Counted from the stretch's first letter, positions 25,830-34,985 are shown. The stretch is DNA of 64,000 nucleotides from Pontibacter sp. G13 (GCF_031851795.1 NZ_CP134696.1:3430501-3494500), one strand, 5' to 3'. Notes: generated by a model not told the origin, from the sequence alone. A program made the numbers and translations.

Positions 25830-26876
25830 ATGAACTTTCGCGTCCTTGCAAACATGCTCCAACGGGGCTTATTTCTGGCATTTGCCGGGTTGCTGTACGC
25901 GTGGGTGGATTTTGACTTGCAACTCAATGCGACGATCATTTCCGCACTTTCAGGTTTCCTGATTGGGATCTCTACTCGATTCCTCGATTGGGTCTTCATC
26001 CAGACGGGCTTGAGGAGGCAGAAATTTCTGGTCGTATTTGGAATCAGGACCATCACCAATGTTGCGGTCATCCTCACGATCTTGACATTGGTGATTTGGC
26101 TTTATGGCGGATTGCTCGATGGAATGTCGGTCAGGGATTGGCTTAGCCCCATCAAAGAATCCGGGTCGGGTCTCCGGCAGAATTACTACAAATTTGCCCT
26201 CTATTCCTTCGGAGGGATCATGGCGTTCCAATTTTTCCTCCTGCTCTTCCGCCTCATCGGTCCCAACAAATTGGTCTGGTATGTCCTCGGAAGGTATCAC
26301 GAGCCGCAGATCGAGGAACGCATCTTCATGTTTATGGATATCCGGTCTTCGACGACTATCGCCGAGAGATTGGGTGCCTTGAAGTGGCACGAATTCCTCA
26401 ATGATTTCTTTTTCGACATCGCAGGGCCAGTCAGGCGCTACAAAGGGGAAATCTACCAATACGTTGGAGATGAGGTCGTCATCAGTTGGCCCAAGGAGGT
26501 AGGCATACGCAACCTCAATGCCATCAAATGCTTCTTCGGGCTCTATGAAAAACTGGGGTCTAAGGGCCATGAATATTTGGACAAATACGGCTATGAACCC
26601 GTATTCAAGTCCGGATATCATGTGGGCGAAGTCATCGTCGGGGAAATCGGCGATTACAAGCGAGAAATCGTCTTTCACGGAGATACCGTCAACACGGCCT
26701 CGCGCATCCAACAGGAGTGCAATACCTACAATCGAAGACTGCTGCTTTCCTATGATTTGCTCAAATTGCTGAATCTGGGGGACGAGTTCACCTCCGAATA
26801 CCTCACCGAAATCCGACTTAGAGGAAAGGAAACTGACATTGCCTTGTACAGCCTCGATCCGGTAGAATCAGAATAA
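25830..26876 (+). CDS. Membrane-bound class III adenylate/guanylate cyclase
   Basis: 348 residues. Four membrane helices occupy residues ~8-140 and the cyclase catalytic domain ~165-345. The two metal-binding Asp residues are visible: Asp170 in FMDIRSSTT and Asp214 in QYVGDEVVISW. HGDTVNTASRIQQEC supplies the transition-state Asn and Arg. With both metal Asp and the Asn/Arg present it should be catalytically active; whether it makes cAMP or cGMP is not clear from sequence. The four-helix N-terminus probably senses a membrane or envelope signal. Linked to the TrpF-like gene by 27 bp. It converges on the GT-C-like gene with a 9-bp gap. Confidence 0.9.
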   Translation: MNFRVLANMLQRGLFLAFAGLLYAWVDFDLQLNATIISALSGFLIGISTRFLDWVFIQTGLRRQKFLVVFGIRTITNVAVILTILTLVIWLYGGLLDGMSVRDWLSPIKESGSGLRQNYYKFALYSFGGIMAFQFFLLLFRLIGPNKLVWYVLGRYHEPQIEERIFMFMDIRSSTTIAERLGALKWHEFLNDFFFDIAGPVRRYKGEIYQYVGDEVVISWPKEVGIRNLNAIKCFFGLYEKLGSKGHEYLDKYGYEPVFKSGYHVGEVIVGEIGDYKREIVFHGDTVNTASRIQQECNTYNRRLLLSYDLLKLLNLGDEFTSEYLTEIRLRGKETDIALYSLDPVESE

Positions 26877-26885
26877 TTGAATCCG

Positions 26886-29225
26886 CTACTTGGGCTGGTC
26901 AATCCAGTGATTATTCCAAAACAGAGTACGCGGAAAGTCATCTGACTCAATCCATCTCCACACATCCTTCCCTTGCTCGTGAATGAGCATTTCGTCGTAA
27001 ATCACTTCCCCATAATCATGGTTGGTTCCCCAGCTGAATATCCGAACGGGTTCGTTGGGTTCAGGCACTTCGAATCTCAACGAAATCAGGGACCATTCTT
27101 CTGTCACCACCCTCGCTTGATCGCAAACCACGTATTTCTGTTCCCAAGCTTCCCGATCAGAATTCCAAGTTTCTACACCCAATCGGAGATACATATTGAG
27201 TGCATCTTGGGGCGCATTGTATCCCCAGACCGAGAGCTCGTAAGTTTTCCCAGCAGCAAAAGTGTATGGCTCAAATTCATGCAAAAGGTGCTTTCCGCTT
27301 TTGGGTAAATGCCAAGCCTGATCTCCCGCTTTTCGGGGAATGACTTCTGGAGTTGGCCCATCCAGATACCAAGAGGTGCCAGTGGAGTCTTGAGGCCAAT
27401 CGGAGGTTCCATCCCAAATAGGCGCATCTTTGGCTTGTGCCCAGGTCCACCACTGATGGGATTGATTGGCAAAAAGGTCCTTGGGAGAAAGCGCGTAAGC
27501 TGCGAGTGTCTCGGTTTCATGCAACAGCTTGCCTTTCAACCGGAGGGACGTTTCGTGGAGCGAAAGGGGAATTTTGGCAAAAAGGACCAAAATGTCATGG
27601 TCTGCATCCAGTTGTTTCTCCAATTTCTTGGGGTACCAATCGGGAGCGATCAATTCCACCAATTGTCGGGTCTCGGCCATATCTGTTCGGGTCAGCATCC
27701 CCGTCATCAAGGGCAATCCTGAAGCTGCTGAAAAGGTAAATGAAGGCTGGATGATCCGCCAATCCATGGGAAGGTGAAATTGCTCAGATCCCATGAAGCA
27801 AAAAGGAAGTGGCAAGATGGCCTGAAAGGATTCCGCGTCAACGGCTTCATACACTTCTTGCCAATCCTCGGGCATCTGACTTGGCTCGAAGAATTGGGGG
27901 TTTCGATGATATTCAGCCACCAAGGGACGGTGCTGATCGATTCCTTCCCATAGCCAAATTCCCCCACTAAATACGATTCCCGCTAGCACCCAACGGCGCA
28001 TGCTTTGAGATTCAGCCTGTACCCACCACGCTTGAAGCGAAAGCACTGCACCGGCTGTGAATGTGAAATAAAACATCCACGCAAATCTGCCGACCGCTCG
28101 AAACTGCTTGAACACTGGGAATACTTCTGCAAGCTTGGGGAATGAAGAGAACGGAAATCCAAAGGCAAAAATCAGCATGGGAAGGGCTGCTAGCAAGGAG
28201 AGCCCCCAAAGCTGATTGCTCGAAAGGGCCTGTATCCATGTAGGCCATTCCTTATGAGAAATTCGCCGGATAACTCCTGCAATCAGAAACCCTATCCAAA
28301 GTACAGCAGGTAATCCCACATAGTTGAGCGCTTCGGCCTTTTGGTGAATATCGACTACTTGATCCAGCAAGGGCCGCAAAGGAGCAGTGGTAGGGACAAA
28401 AATGTCGTCGAGTTCTGCGCGGAAGGAGAAAAGGCCGCTGGGATTGTCTGTTCGATCAGGATGGGTATCCACTAAGGCGATAGGGAGTCTAAAAAGCAAA
28501 ATGGGAAGAAAAACGGCGATAGCAATTCCAGTTGCTCCTTTTTGCCATGAAACTTTGCGGAAAACGGTAGCCAAGCTAATCGCCACCAATTGGAACCCAA
28601 CTCCCATCAAACCGGGATAGGGGTGAATGAAAAACAGGCAGAGGTTGGCCAAGGCCATTGTCGCGAGCCACCCCATCTTTCGTGGCGCCTTCCACCATTT
28701 GATCCATAACCACCATACCAAAGGAATCATCCACAAAAATGCCATAGCATAATGTCCGAACCCCAACCTCAGTGAAGGAGGTGAAAGGAGGATGATCCCC
28801 GGAGCAACCCAAGCTGCCAAATGTGGCCGGACATCCAATTCCACTAGAATCCGGAAGACTAACCACCCTCCGATCAAGATGGAGAGGATCATGGCAAGAT
28901 TCAGTACAGGAATCGCCGAAGCTCCAGTGCCCGGAAACCAACTGTCCAATGCACGCATCATGAGTCCCATGAGTGGAATGCAGTCGGTATAGACGAAATG
29001 TTCACCGAAGGGATAAAGCATTCCTTCGAACTCCGTCCAAGATTCATTTTGCTGGATGTAGTACAGGTAGGTATAGGCATTCTTTAGCCCGTCCCCATGC
29101 GACATGAACAAATGGTTCCCCGGTTCGAGCAGGGCATGACCATATAATCCTAGCCATGCAGTCAGCATCACTCCCCAAAACAGGGCAGATGCGACCCAAG
29201 GCCGCTCAAACCAGGGCGTTTTCAT
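26886..29225 (-). CDS. Large polytopic membrane protein, GT-C glycosyltransferase-like
   Basis: 779 residues. About eleven membrane helices in residues ~10-430, starting with a short cytoplasmic tail; the first large periplasmic loop carries HLFMSHGDGLKNAYTYLYYI and FGEHFVYTDC, resembling the acidic first-loop motif of GT-C glycosyltransferases and YfhO-like proteins. A soluble periplasmic region from ~440 ends in a jelly-roll-like carbohydrate-binding pattern (about 640-760: LSVWGYNAPQDALNMYLRLGVE, WSLISLRFEVPEPNEPVRIF). Likely a polyprenyl-sugar-using transferase or a related surface-polymer protein; no exact family assigned. Its ATG follows the peptide-binding lipoprotein gene by 14 bp, so they form one operon. 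Confidence 0.65.
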   Translation of the reverse strand: MKTPWFERPWVASALFWGVMLTAWLGLYGHALLEPGNHLFMSHGDGLKNAYTYLYYIQQNESWTEFEGMLYPFGEHFVYTDCIPLMGLMMRALDSWFPGTGASAIPVLNLAMILSILIGGWLVFRILVELDVRPHLAAWVAPGIILLSPPSLRLGFGHYAMAFLWMIPLVWWLWIKWWKAPRKMGWLATMALANLCLFFIHPYPGLMGVGFQLVAISLATVFRKVSWQKGATGIAIAVFLPILLFRLPIALVDTHPDRTDNPSGLFSFRAELDDIFVPTTAPLRPLLDQVVDIHQKAEALNYVGLPAVLWIGFLIAGVIRRISHKEWPTWIQALSSNQLWGLSLLAALPMLIFAFGFPFSSFPKLAEVFPVFKQFRAVGRFAWMFYFTFTAGAVLSLQAWWVQAESQSMRRWVLAGIVFSGGIWLWEGIDQHRPLVAEYHRNPQFFEPSQMPEDWQEVYEAVDAESFQAILPLPFCFMGSEQFHLPMDWRIIQPSFTFSAASGLPLMTGMLTRTDMAETRQLVELIAPDWYPKKLEKQLDADHDILVLFAKIPLSLHETSLRLKGKLLHETETLAAYALSPKDLFANQSHQWWTWAQAKDAPIWDGTSDWPQDSTGTSWYLDGPTPEVIPRKAGDQAWHLPKSGKHLLHEFEPYTFAAGKTYELSVWGYNAPQDALNMYLRLGVETWNSDREAWEQKYVVCDQARVVTEEWSLISLRFEVPEPNEPVRIFSWGTNHDYGEVIYDEMLIHEQGKDVWRWIESDDFPRTLFWNNHWIDQPK

Positions 29226-29239
29226 GTGGTAGGAATTTC

Positions 29240-31039
29240 TTATTCAGGACGGAGCATTTCCATCTGGTTCATATTCACATAAAACCTAAATGGATAAGCC
29301 TCACCGTGATTGAATCGCTTGTGAACAGCAATTTTGGTCATCGGCACATACAGCGGCAGGATTGGCATATCCGCCAAGAGGATCTCTTGAATACGGTTTG
29401 CCATCTCTTTTCGGGCCGCTGGATCTCGCTCCACGCGAAGGGCATCGATCAATCCATCCGCCTCTTCATTGGCAAACCCAAAGAAGTTGTTCCCATTCAG
29501 CCAACTGTCAGAGTGGAAGAGCTGCTTGAAATCGTATGGCACAGATGCAGAGCTCGTAGCCATGAGTGCTGCAACGTAATCGTGAGTCAAAACAGCCCGC
29601 TGATATTGAGCCGGAGGTTGAGGTGTTGGGATGCATTCTACGCCAATCTGCTTCCAAGCATATTCAAGGCGAGCCACAAAATCTTCGTACAGCTGACCTT
29701 GAGGAGGATAAAGAAATTCGAAGGAAAGCGGAATAAGTTTTCCGTCTACCTCTTTCTCCCGGACTCCATCTCCATCCAGATCTTTCCAGCCAGCACTTTC
29801 AAGCAATTCCTTGGCTTTCTCCTGATCAAAGGCAACCAATTCCAAACCGTCGTGATAGTGCATGTTGAAATTGGGAACTGGTGAAGAGGTTCGCTGAGCC
29901 ATACCTTCAAGGATTTCATCGATGATTTGATCCATAGGAAGGGCAAGCGCCATCGCATTCCGAACTGTTGGGTCGTCAAACAGCTTGTTTTGATTGACTC
30001 CGTCTGGCCGGTTGTTCAGGGCAATGAACACGAAACTCGGCCGAGGGGTCATGGAGAGATTATACAATGTATTCACCAAGGAATCTTCCAAAAGCGCTGC
30101 GTAGGAGGGAGGGATCAAGTGGGTGACTACATCCAGCTCCTCATTCTGAATTTTGACTTCCAAAGCAGCTTGATCAGAAACGATTTGAAAGAAAATGTGC
30201 TCAGGCTTCGTCGCATGGAACTTATCTGCGAGATTCTTCCCCCAGTATTTTTCATTTCTCTTCAGAACGATTTCTTGTCCCGGCGTCCAAGACTCAATGT
30301 AATATCCTCCAGAGCCAGCTTGGAAAACAGCTTCATCTGTTGAGCAAGCAGGTCCATTGAAGTATTCAGCGAACGCAATCAACTCGGGATCCTCGGAAAG
30401 AGATTCTGCACCTTCCTTGAGAGCAGGAATGCTGTAGTTGGCCAGTTTGTCTTCTGGGTCAAAGAATTTTTGGTCCAACACTACGAATTGGCTCCCGAAG
30501 TAATCATTGTTGAAATAGTAGTCCGTCATTGTGATCCGAAACTTCTTGGGGTTGTCGGAATCGATCGTCAAAGACTCGATGTATTCAAACAAATTTCGAG
30601 AAGCATCAGCTTGAGAAAGCGGACATAGGATGGCTTTGATGGAGAACTCAACATCTTTGGCAGTCACCGGTCTTCCATCATTCCAAGCGGCATCAGGATG
30701 AATCTCAAAGTCATAGCTCAATCCATCCTCCGATCTCGTAGGAAGAGCTACTGCCAAATCTGGCACAAATTCACCTGTAGCAATATCCAAGGAGATCAAG
30801 GATTCATATAAATACGAATTGATCTGGACCTTGGAAGATTGATAGGAATTGACGGGATGGAAAGTCTGGGGATCGGCCGGCAGACTGGATCGAACGTCAG
30901 CATTCAACGGACCGCTGTAGTACACCACCCCATCTTTGAAGAGGAAATCCCCTTGTTGCTCGACTGTGGTAGATCCCGGTGTACATGCCTGGCACAGCCA
31001 ACCCAGACACAACATGAACAAGACCGCTCTGAGCTCCAT
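29240..31039 (-). CDS. Peptide/nickel-type ABC substrate-binding lipoprotein (SBP_bac_5)
   Basis: 599 residues from the ATG at 31039 (MELRAVLFMLCLGWLCQAC), which gives a normal lipoprotein signal with Cys20; a longer frame from 31087 would run through the palindrome described next. The SBP_bac_5 fold is shown by LYESLISLDIATGEFVPDLA, SEDGLSYDFEIHPDAAWNDGRPVTAKDVEFS, and a C-terminal RVERDPAARKEMANRIQEILLADMPILPLYVP. The family binds oligopeptides, dipeptides or nickel complexes for an ABC importer. No permease or ATPase of such an importer is adjacent; the operon partner is the GT-C-like protein. Confidence 0.9.
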   Translation of the reverse strand: MELRAVLFMLCLGWLCQACTPGSTTVEQQGDFLFKDGVVYYSGPLNADVRSSLPADPQTFHPVNSYQSSKVQINSYLYESLISLDIATGEFVPDLAVALPTRSEDGLSYDFEIHPDAAWNDGRPVTAKDVEFSIKAILCPLSQADASRNLFEYIESLTIDSDNPKKFRITMTDYYFNNDYFGSQFVVLDQKFFDPEDKLANYSIPALKEGAESLSEDPELIAFAEYFNGPACSTDEAVFQAGSGGYYIESWTPGQEIVLKRNEKYWGKNLADKFHATKPEHIFFQIVSDQAALEVKIQNEELDVVTHLIPPSYAALLEDSLVNTLYNLSMTPRPSFVFIALNNRPDGVNQNKLFDDPTVRNAMALALPMDQIIDEILEGMAQRTSSPVPNFNMHYHDGLELVAFDQEKAKELLESAGWKDLDGDGVREKEVDGKLIPLSFEFLYPPQGQLYEDFVARLEYAWKQIGVECIPTPQPPAQYQRAVLTHDYVAALMATSSASVPYDFKQLFHSDSWLNGNNFFGFANEEADGLIDALRVERDPAARKEMANRIQEILLADMPILPLYVPMTKIAVHKRFNHGEAYPFRFYVNMNQMEMLRPE

Positions 31040-31047
31040 AGATTTTC

Positions 31048-31069
31048 GTAATATTGAGTTCAATATTAC
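31048..31069. promoter_or_regulatory. 22-bp perfect palindrome, likely operator
   Basis: GTAATATTGA and TCAATATTAC are exact inverted copies separated by two bases. It lies in the 108-bp divergent space between the substrate-binding lipoprotein gene (9 bp upstream of its ATG) and gldA. There is no T run and it is A+T-rich, so a binding site for a dimeric repressor is more likely than a terminator. Which of the two genes it controls is unknown; position favours the lipoprotein gene. Confidence 0.55.
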
Positions 31070-31147
31070 AGAAAAACTGCCATTCATACATAGAATGCCA
31101 ATTTCTTAGCAAGTTTTTCAAGCGCTCCTAATTTTACGCTTTCCCCC

Positions 31148-32059
31148 ATGATCCAAGTAGCAGACTTGACCAAGGTATATGGCGAACAAACAGCCATCAA
31201 TCGATTGAATTTCAGTATTGGAAAAGGCGAAATTGTCGGATTCCTTGGGCCAAACGGTGCTGGAAAAAGTACCACCATGAAGATCATGACCTGCTATTTA
31301 CCGCCAACTTCTGGAACGGTAGAGATTGGAGATTTTAATATTGTCGACCATCCGCTTGAAATTCGGAAGCAGATCGGCTATCTCCCTGAGCACAATCCGC
31401 TCTATCTGGATATGTACGTCCATGAGTTTTTGACTTTTGCCGCCAACATTCACGGAATCAAGGGAAAGGAAGCCAAGCAGCGAGTAGCTGACGTCATCGA
31501 ACGTACAGGACTTGGAAGAGAACAGCACAAAAAAATCGGAATGCTCTCCAAGGGATACCGTCAACGTGTGGGATTGAGTCAGGCAATGATTCACGATCCA
31601 CAGGTATTGATTCTGGATGAGCCCACCACGGGACTCGATCCCAATCAGATCGTGGATATCCGAAATTTGATTAGGGAAATTGGTCAGGAAAAAACAGTCA
31701 TATTTTCCTCCCACATTCTATCCGAGGTTGAATCTATCGCCAAACGAGTCATCATCATCAATCGCGGGGACATTATCGCAGATGAACCTACCGACAATTT
31801 GCGTTTGCTCGCCGAAGACCAAGCCGAGGTGAGATTCGAAGTAAAAGAAGCAGGATTCTCAACCGAGACCATTTCACAAGCTGAGGGAGTTCGAGAAGTG
31901 GAGCAAATCGGTGATCGTGAATTTTTGGTTAGATCGGCACCTGAAGTGGACATCCGCCCACTGGTATTCGAAGCCTGCGTAGCACAATCGCATATTCTAT
32001 TGGGGATGAATCTCCAAAAACTGACATTGGAAGACGCATTCCGAAAATTGACCCAATAG
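31148..32059 (+). CDS. gldA: GldA-type ABC transporter ATP-binding protein
   Basis: 303 residues. Walker A GPNGAGKST at 34-42, signature LSKGYRQRVGL, Walker B VLILDEPTTGLDP and switch His in SSHILSEV are all intact. The start MIQVADLTKVYGEQTAIN and the long match through YLPEHNPLYLDMYVHEFL and the ~90-residue C-terminal extension are those of GldA, which with GldF and GldG forms an ABC transporter needed for gliding in flavobacteria. gldF and gldG are not adjacent here; in some Bacteroidota gldA stands alone. The stop is 1 bp from the converging thioesterase gene. Confidence 0.88.
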   Translation: MIQVADLTKVYGEQTAINRLNFSIGKGEIVGFLGPNGAGKSTTMKIMTCYLPPTSGTVEIGDFNIVDHPLEIRKQIGYLPEHNPLYLDMYVHEFLTFAANIHGIKGKEAKQRVADVIERTGLGREQHKKIGMLSKGYRQRVGLSQAMIHDPQVLILDEPTTGLDPNQIVDIRNLIREIGQEKTVIFSSHILSEVESIAKRVIIINRGDIIADEPTDNLRLLAEDQAEVRFEVKEAGFSTETISQAEGVREVEQIGDREFLVRSAPEVDIRPLVFEACVAQSHILLGMNLQKLTLEDAFRKLTQ

Positions 32060-32060
32060 A

Positions 32061-32804
32061 TTAGGGAATCGACCGCCAATAGGTCCGTGCGTGAATAGAG
32101 ATTTTGCTGTCGCTCTTTTTGATGGTGTGCAGGAAGGTCTCTGTGGATTCTTGTTCTGTCAAAATTTGAAGATGGTCTCCAAGGTCACTTTCTGTCTTGA
32201 AAATGAGGTCAATCTCCCCTATTTCATGCTTGGACAACCAATCTGCAGGAATGGAATCCCAAATCCAGTTGAGGTATGAACGGTTATTGGTGTGGCGATT
32301 GACGTCTACATCCAACCATTTCACTTCTGCTTGCAGAGAATGAGTGGCTTCTGACAGCGCGGGAATTCGACCTGTGGCCCGCTCTAAATGGGTACGATCA
32401 TCAGGGAATTGAAGAATCGGTCCGAGACTTTCCTGTGGGGAAGTCATTTTACGAGTTTCCATATTGAGCACCAACCAAGTCGAAGTAGATTCCACAATAC
32501 AGTTACCAGCCTCATCCCACATTCGATAATCTCGATATACAAAGGATCGGTTGGTACCCGAGGGCCAGGTTTCAACCTGTACCTTTTCCCCAAGTTCTGG
32601 AAGTCGGTGAATGGTGGTTTTCATTCGAGTCAACACCCAGGCAATTCCCCATGCATGCATTTGCTCGACAGAAGCCCCGAGAGATTTGGCACTTCCCCAT
32701 GCAGAATCTTGTAGGATTCCCAATAGTCCTGAAATGGACAGCTGGTTGCGTTGATTGATTTCATGAACGCGAATCGGATAGGAATCAGAAAAAATCAGGG
32801 ACAT
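32061..32804 (-). CDS. Acyl-ACP thioesterase (FatA/B-like)
   Basis: 247 residues forming two tandem hot-dog folds. The first is led by YPIRVHEINQRNQLSISGLLGILQDSAW, the second contains DVDVNRHTNNRSYLNWI with the NxHxNN pattern that carries catalytic Asn and His in plant FatA/FatB. The enzyme hydrolyses acyl-ACP, releasing free fatty acid and ending chain elongation. Bacterial members of this type are common in Bacteroidota. It reads from a well-formed promoter at 32851-32880 and its 3' end nearly touches gldA. Confidence 0.88.
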   Translation of the reverse strand: MSLIFSDSYPIRVHEINQRNQLSISGLLGILQDSAWGSAKSLGASVEQMHAWGIAWVLTRMKTTIHRLPELGEKVQVETWPSGTNRSFVYRDYRMWDEAGNCIVESTSTWLVLNMETRKMTSPQESLGPILQFPDDRTHLERATGRIPALSEATHSLQAEVKWLDVDVNRHTNNRSYLNWIWDSIPADWLSKHEIGEIDLIFKTESDLGDHLQILTEQESTETFLHTIKKSDSKISIHARTYWRSIP

Positions 32805-32850
32805 AGCTCAATTCGAAGTAAATGCAGATCGGGGGAAATAGAAAGAACTG

Positions 32851-32880
32851 CAAAGCTAGGAATCCCTGTATAAATGCAAA
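32851..32880 (-). promoter_or_regulatory. Promoter of the acyl-ACP thioesterase gene
   Basis: On the minus strand, TTTG (32880-32877), 18 bp, then TAGCTTTG (32858-32851), the best -33/-7 pair in the window. The ATG is 47 bp downstream. The -33 box lies in one arm of a hairpin (32877-32910). Confidence 0.65.
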
Positions 32881-32930
32881 GCCGGAGTTCCTGAGTGGAA
32901 TCCGGCTTTGGGGTGAATAGACCCTTTTTT
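32877..32930 (+). terminator. Tandem hairpin and rightward terminator without an upstream plus-strand gene
   Basis: CAAAGCCGGA(G)TTCC at 32877-32891 pairs with GGAATCCGGCTTTG at 32897-32910. Directly after it GGGT/ACCC forms a second hairpin followed by TTTTTTCTTTTT. The polarity fits transcription termination on the plus strand, yet no plus-strand gene ends here. It may protect pntA-side transcription or end an unannotated RNA. Confidence 0.5.
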
Positions 32931-33505
32931 CTTTTTCCATGGTCAGTGGAGGGAAAGATCTCCCAATCTTTCCGCCCAACTGCACATGCCCGTTTACTTA
33001 ACGATTGACTTAGGCTTAGTTTTCCGTCTTGAAAACTATGAGAAATCTAACGAGCATATTGGAATTATCAGTTACGCAATTTCATTTCACATTACGCACT
33101 TTTTTGGATACTGGAATGATGAAAGATCAGGCTATCGCGCATAATGTCAACCATATCGGCAATTAGACCGCAAGAAAAAGGCCCAAATCCAAACAGTTCC
33201 TGCGATTATCTTTCATCCATATACTCGAATTGATTGGATCGTTTAGGATTTAACCATACAGTTAAACCAATTGATTTCTCAGTTCTCATACGATTCGCTC
33301 TCCCCTCCTCAAGAATTCCGATTGACCGATGACGAAGAAGCGTTTATTGCAACCGTTTGCATGTGAAAAATCATTCGGATCAACAAGAATTCCATGTTAT
33401 TTGTTAATCAAGTTTTGGGTAATTGCTTGGAATTCTTAAGCATTCACCTATATATTGCGCCCATTACTACCAATCTCTTATTCAAGGGACCCTATTTTTA
33501 ACAAT
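32931..33505. other. Long A+T-rich intergenic region upstream of the transhydrogenase operon
   Basis: About 575 bp with no credible protein frame. A possible pntA promoter is TTG at 33423-33425 with TATATATTG at 33449-33457 (23-bp spacing, imperfect -7). Nothing else recognisable is seen. Confidence 0.45.
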
Positions 33506-34606
33506 ATGTTACTCGGGATACTCAAAGAATCTGGCGACCAGCGTGTGGCGATCGTTCCGGCTGTTGCCAAGAAAATGATCAAGGCAGGTCACGCTGTGAT
33601 GGTGGAGGCTGGTGCTGGGGTAAAGGCTTCGTTTTCCGACGAGTCTTATGCTGAAGCAGGCGCTCAGGTTGTCGACCGGGATACCCTCAAGGCACAAGCC
33701 AATCTACTCGTTGCTGTCAATGGTCTTCCACAGGAGGAGCTTTCTGAATTGAAGGAAGGTCAGGCAATCGTAGCCGTATTCCACACTCGCGCCAACCCAA
33801 CATTGGTGGAGTGGGCCAAATCTACGAACCTCCGGGCATTCAGCTTGGACTTGATTCCACGGACTTCCATAGCCCAATCCATGGACATCCTTTCCTCCAT
33901 GGCATCATTGGCGGGGTACAAGGCTGTTCTTGTCGCTGCGGATACGATGCCCGGCTATTTCCCCATGTTGATGACTGCTGCAGGAACCATTCCTCCCGCA
34001 AAAGTTCTCATTCTCGGTGCTGGTGTTGCTGGTCTTCAAGCCATCGCAACTGCACGAAGATTGGGTGCTGTGGTGGAAGCGTTTGATGTACGTAGCGCAG
34101 TGAAACAGGAAGTAGAAAGCTTGGGAGCCAAATTCGTCGAAGTGGAAGGCGCTCAAGAAAGTCAAGCTGCAGGCGGATATGCCGTGGAGCAAACCGAAGA
34201 CTATAAACGAAAACAGGGAGAGCTGATTCAGGCGCATGCCATCAAATCAGATGTAGTCATCACGACTGCCAATATTCCGGGCCGAGAAGCACCCAAATTG
34301 ATTGAGGCCGCTACCGTCGAGCAGATGCGTGATGGATCGGTCATTGTTGACCTCGCAGCTGGTACAGGCGGAAACTGCGTACTGACCGAGGCCGGACAAA
34401 ATGTAGAGAAACATGGAGTTCATTTGATCGGGAAGACTGATTTCCCCTCAGAAATGGCACGAGATGCCAGCATCCTTTTTGGCAACAATGTCTGGAACTA
34501 CCTTCAGCACATCATGCCGGAAGGCTTGGAATCACTTGATTTCTCCAACTCCATCACAGCTGCCACCTATCTGGGACAAGTTCCCGAAGTTGCCGCAGCG
34601 GAGTAA
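33506..34606 (+). CDS. pntA: NAD(P) transhydrogenase subunit alpha, part 1
   Basis: 366 residues from the ATG at 33506; an in-frame TTG at 33455 adds 17 unrelated residues. This is the NAD(H)-binding domain I of proton-translocating transhydrogenase, which moves hydride between NADH and NADP+ using the proton gradient. Recognisable: MLLGILKESGDQRVAIVP, PRTSIAQSMDILSSMASLAGYKAV, and the Rossmann glycines in VLILGAGVAGLQAIATARRLGA, followed by the QSAKQEVESLGAKF-type motif (here RSAVKQEVESLGA). It ends without the membrane part, as in three-subunit transhydrogenases. The next two genes complete the enzyme. Confidence 0.93.
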   Translation: MLLGILKESGDQRVAIVPAVAKKMIKAGHAVMVEAGAGVKASFSDESYAEAGAQVVDRDTLKAQANLLVAVNGLPQEELSELKEGQAIVAVFHTRANPTLVEWAKSTNLRAFSLDLIPRTSIAQSMDILSSMASLAGYKAVLVAADTMPGYFPMLMTAAGTIPPAKVLILGAGVAGLQAIATARRLGAVVEAFDVRSAVKQEVESLGAKFVEVEGAQESQAAGGYAVEQTEDYKRKQGELIQAHAIKSDVVITTANIPGREAPKLIEAATVEQMRDGSVIVDLAAGTGGNCVLTEAGQNVEKHGVHLIGKTDFPSEMARDASILFGNNVWNYLQHIMPEGLESLDFSNSITAATYLGQVPEVAAAE

Positions 34607-34634
34607 TTCTCCCCAAACTAGAAAACCATTCATC

Positions 34635-34943
34635 ATGGACTGGATATACGAATTTCTTTCCCAAAACTTGGCGACCATCTACGTCTTGGTTTTGGCGACT
34701 TTTCTGGGATTTGAGTTGATCTCGAAGGTCCCTACCGTATTGCATACCCCGCTAATGTCGGGTGCCAATGCGATTAGTGGTGTTGTCATCATCGGGGCCA
34801 TCCTGTTGATCAGACAATCCAGCTCCGACGATTACCTGGCTTTGAGCTTGGGTTTTGTCGGGATCATTCTTGGAATGATCAACGTTGTAGGCGGCCACGC
34901 GGTCACCAACCGGATGCTCGAGATGTTCAAGAAGAAAAAGTAA
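34635..34943 (+). CDS. NAD(P) transhydrogenase subunit alpha, part 2 (membrane)
   Basis: 102 residues from the ATG at 34635. Three membrane helices (about 13-31, 45-62, 68-86) with the conserved LGFELISKVPTVLHTPLMSGANAISGVV and GGHAVTNRMLEMF. It is the N-terminal portion of the membrane domain II, separated from the NAD-binding part in this three-gene arrangement. The 28-bp gap to pntA and 42-bp gap to pntB indicate one operon. Confidence 0.93.
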   Translation: MDWIYEFLSQNLATIYVLVLATFLGFELISKVPTVLHTPLMSGANAISGVVIIGAILLIRQSSSDDYLALSLGFVGIILGMINVVGGHAVTNRMLEMFKKKK

Positions 34944-34985
34944 CACGCTCGGTTTCCCATTTATCCACTCAAAAACCCAGAAGTC

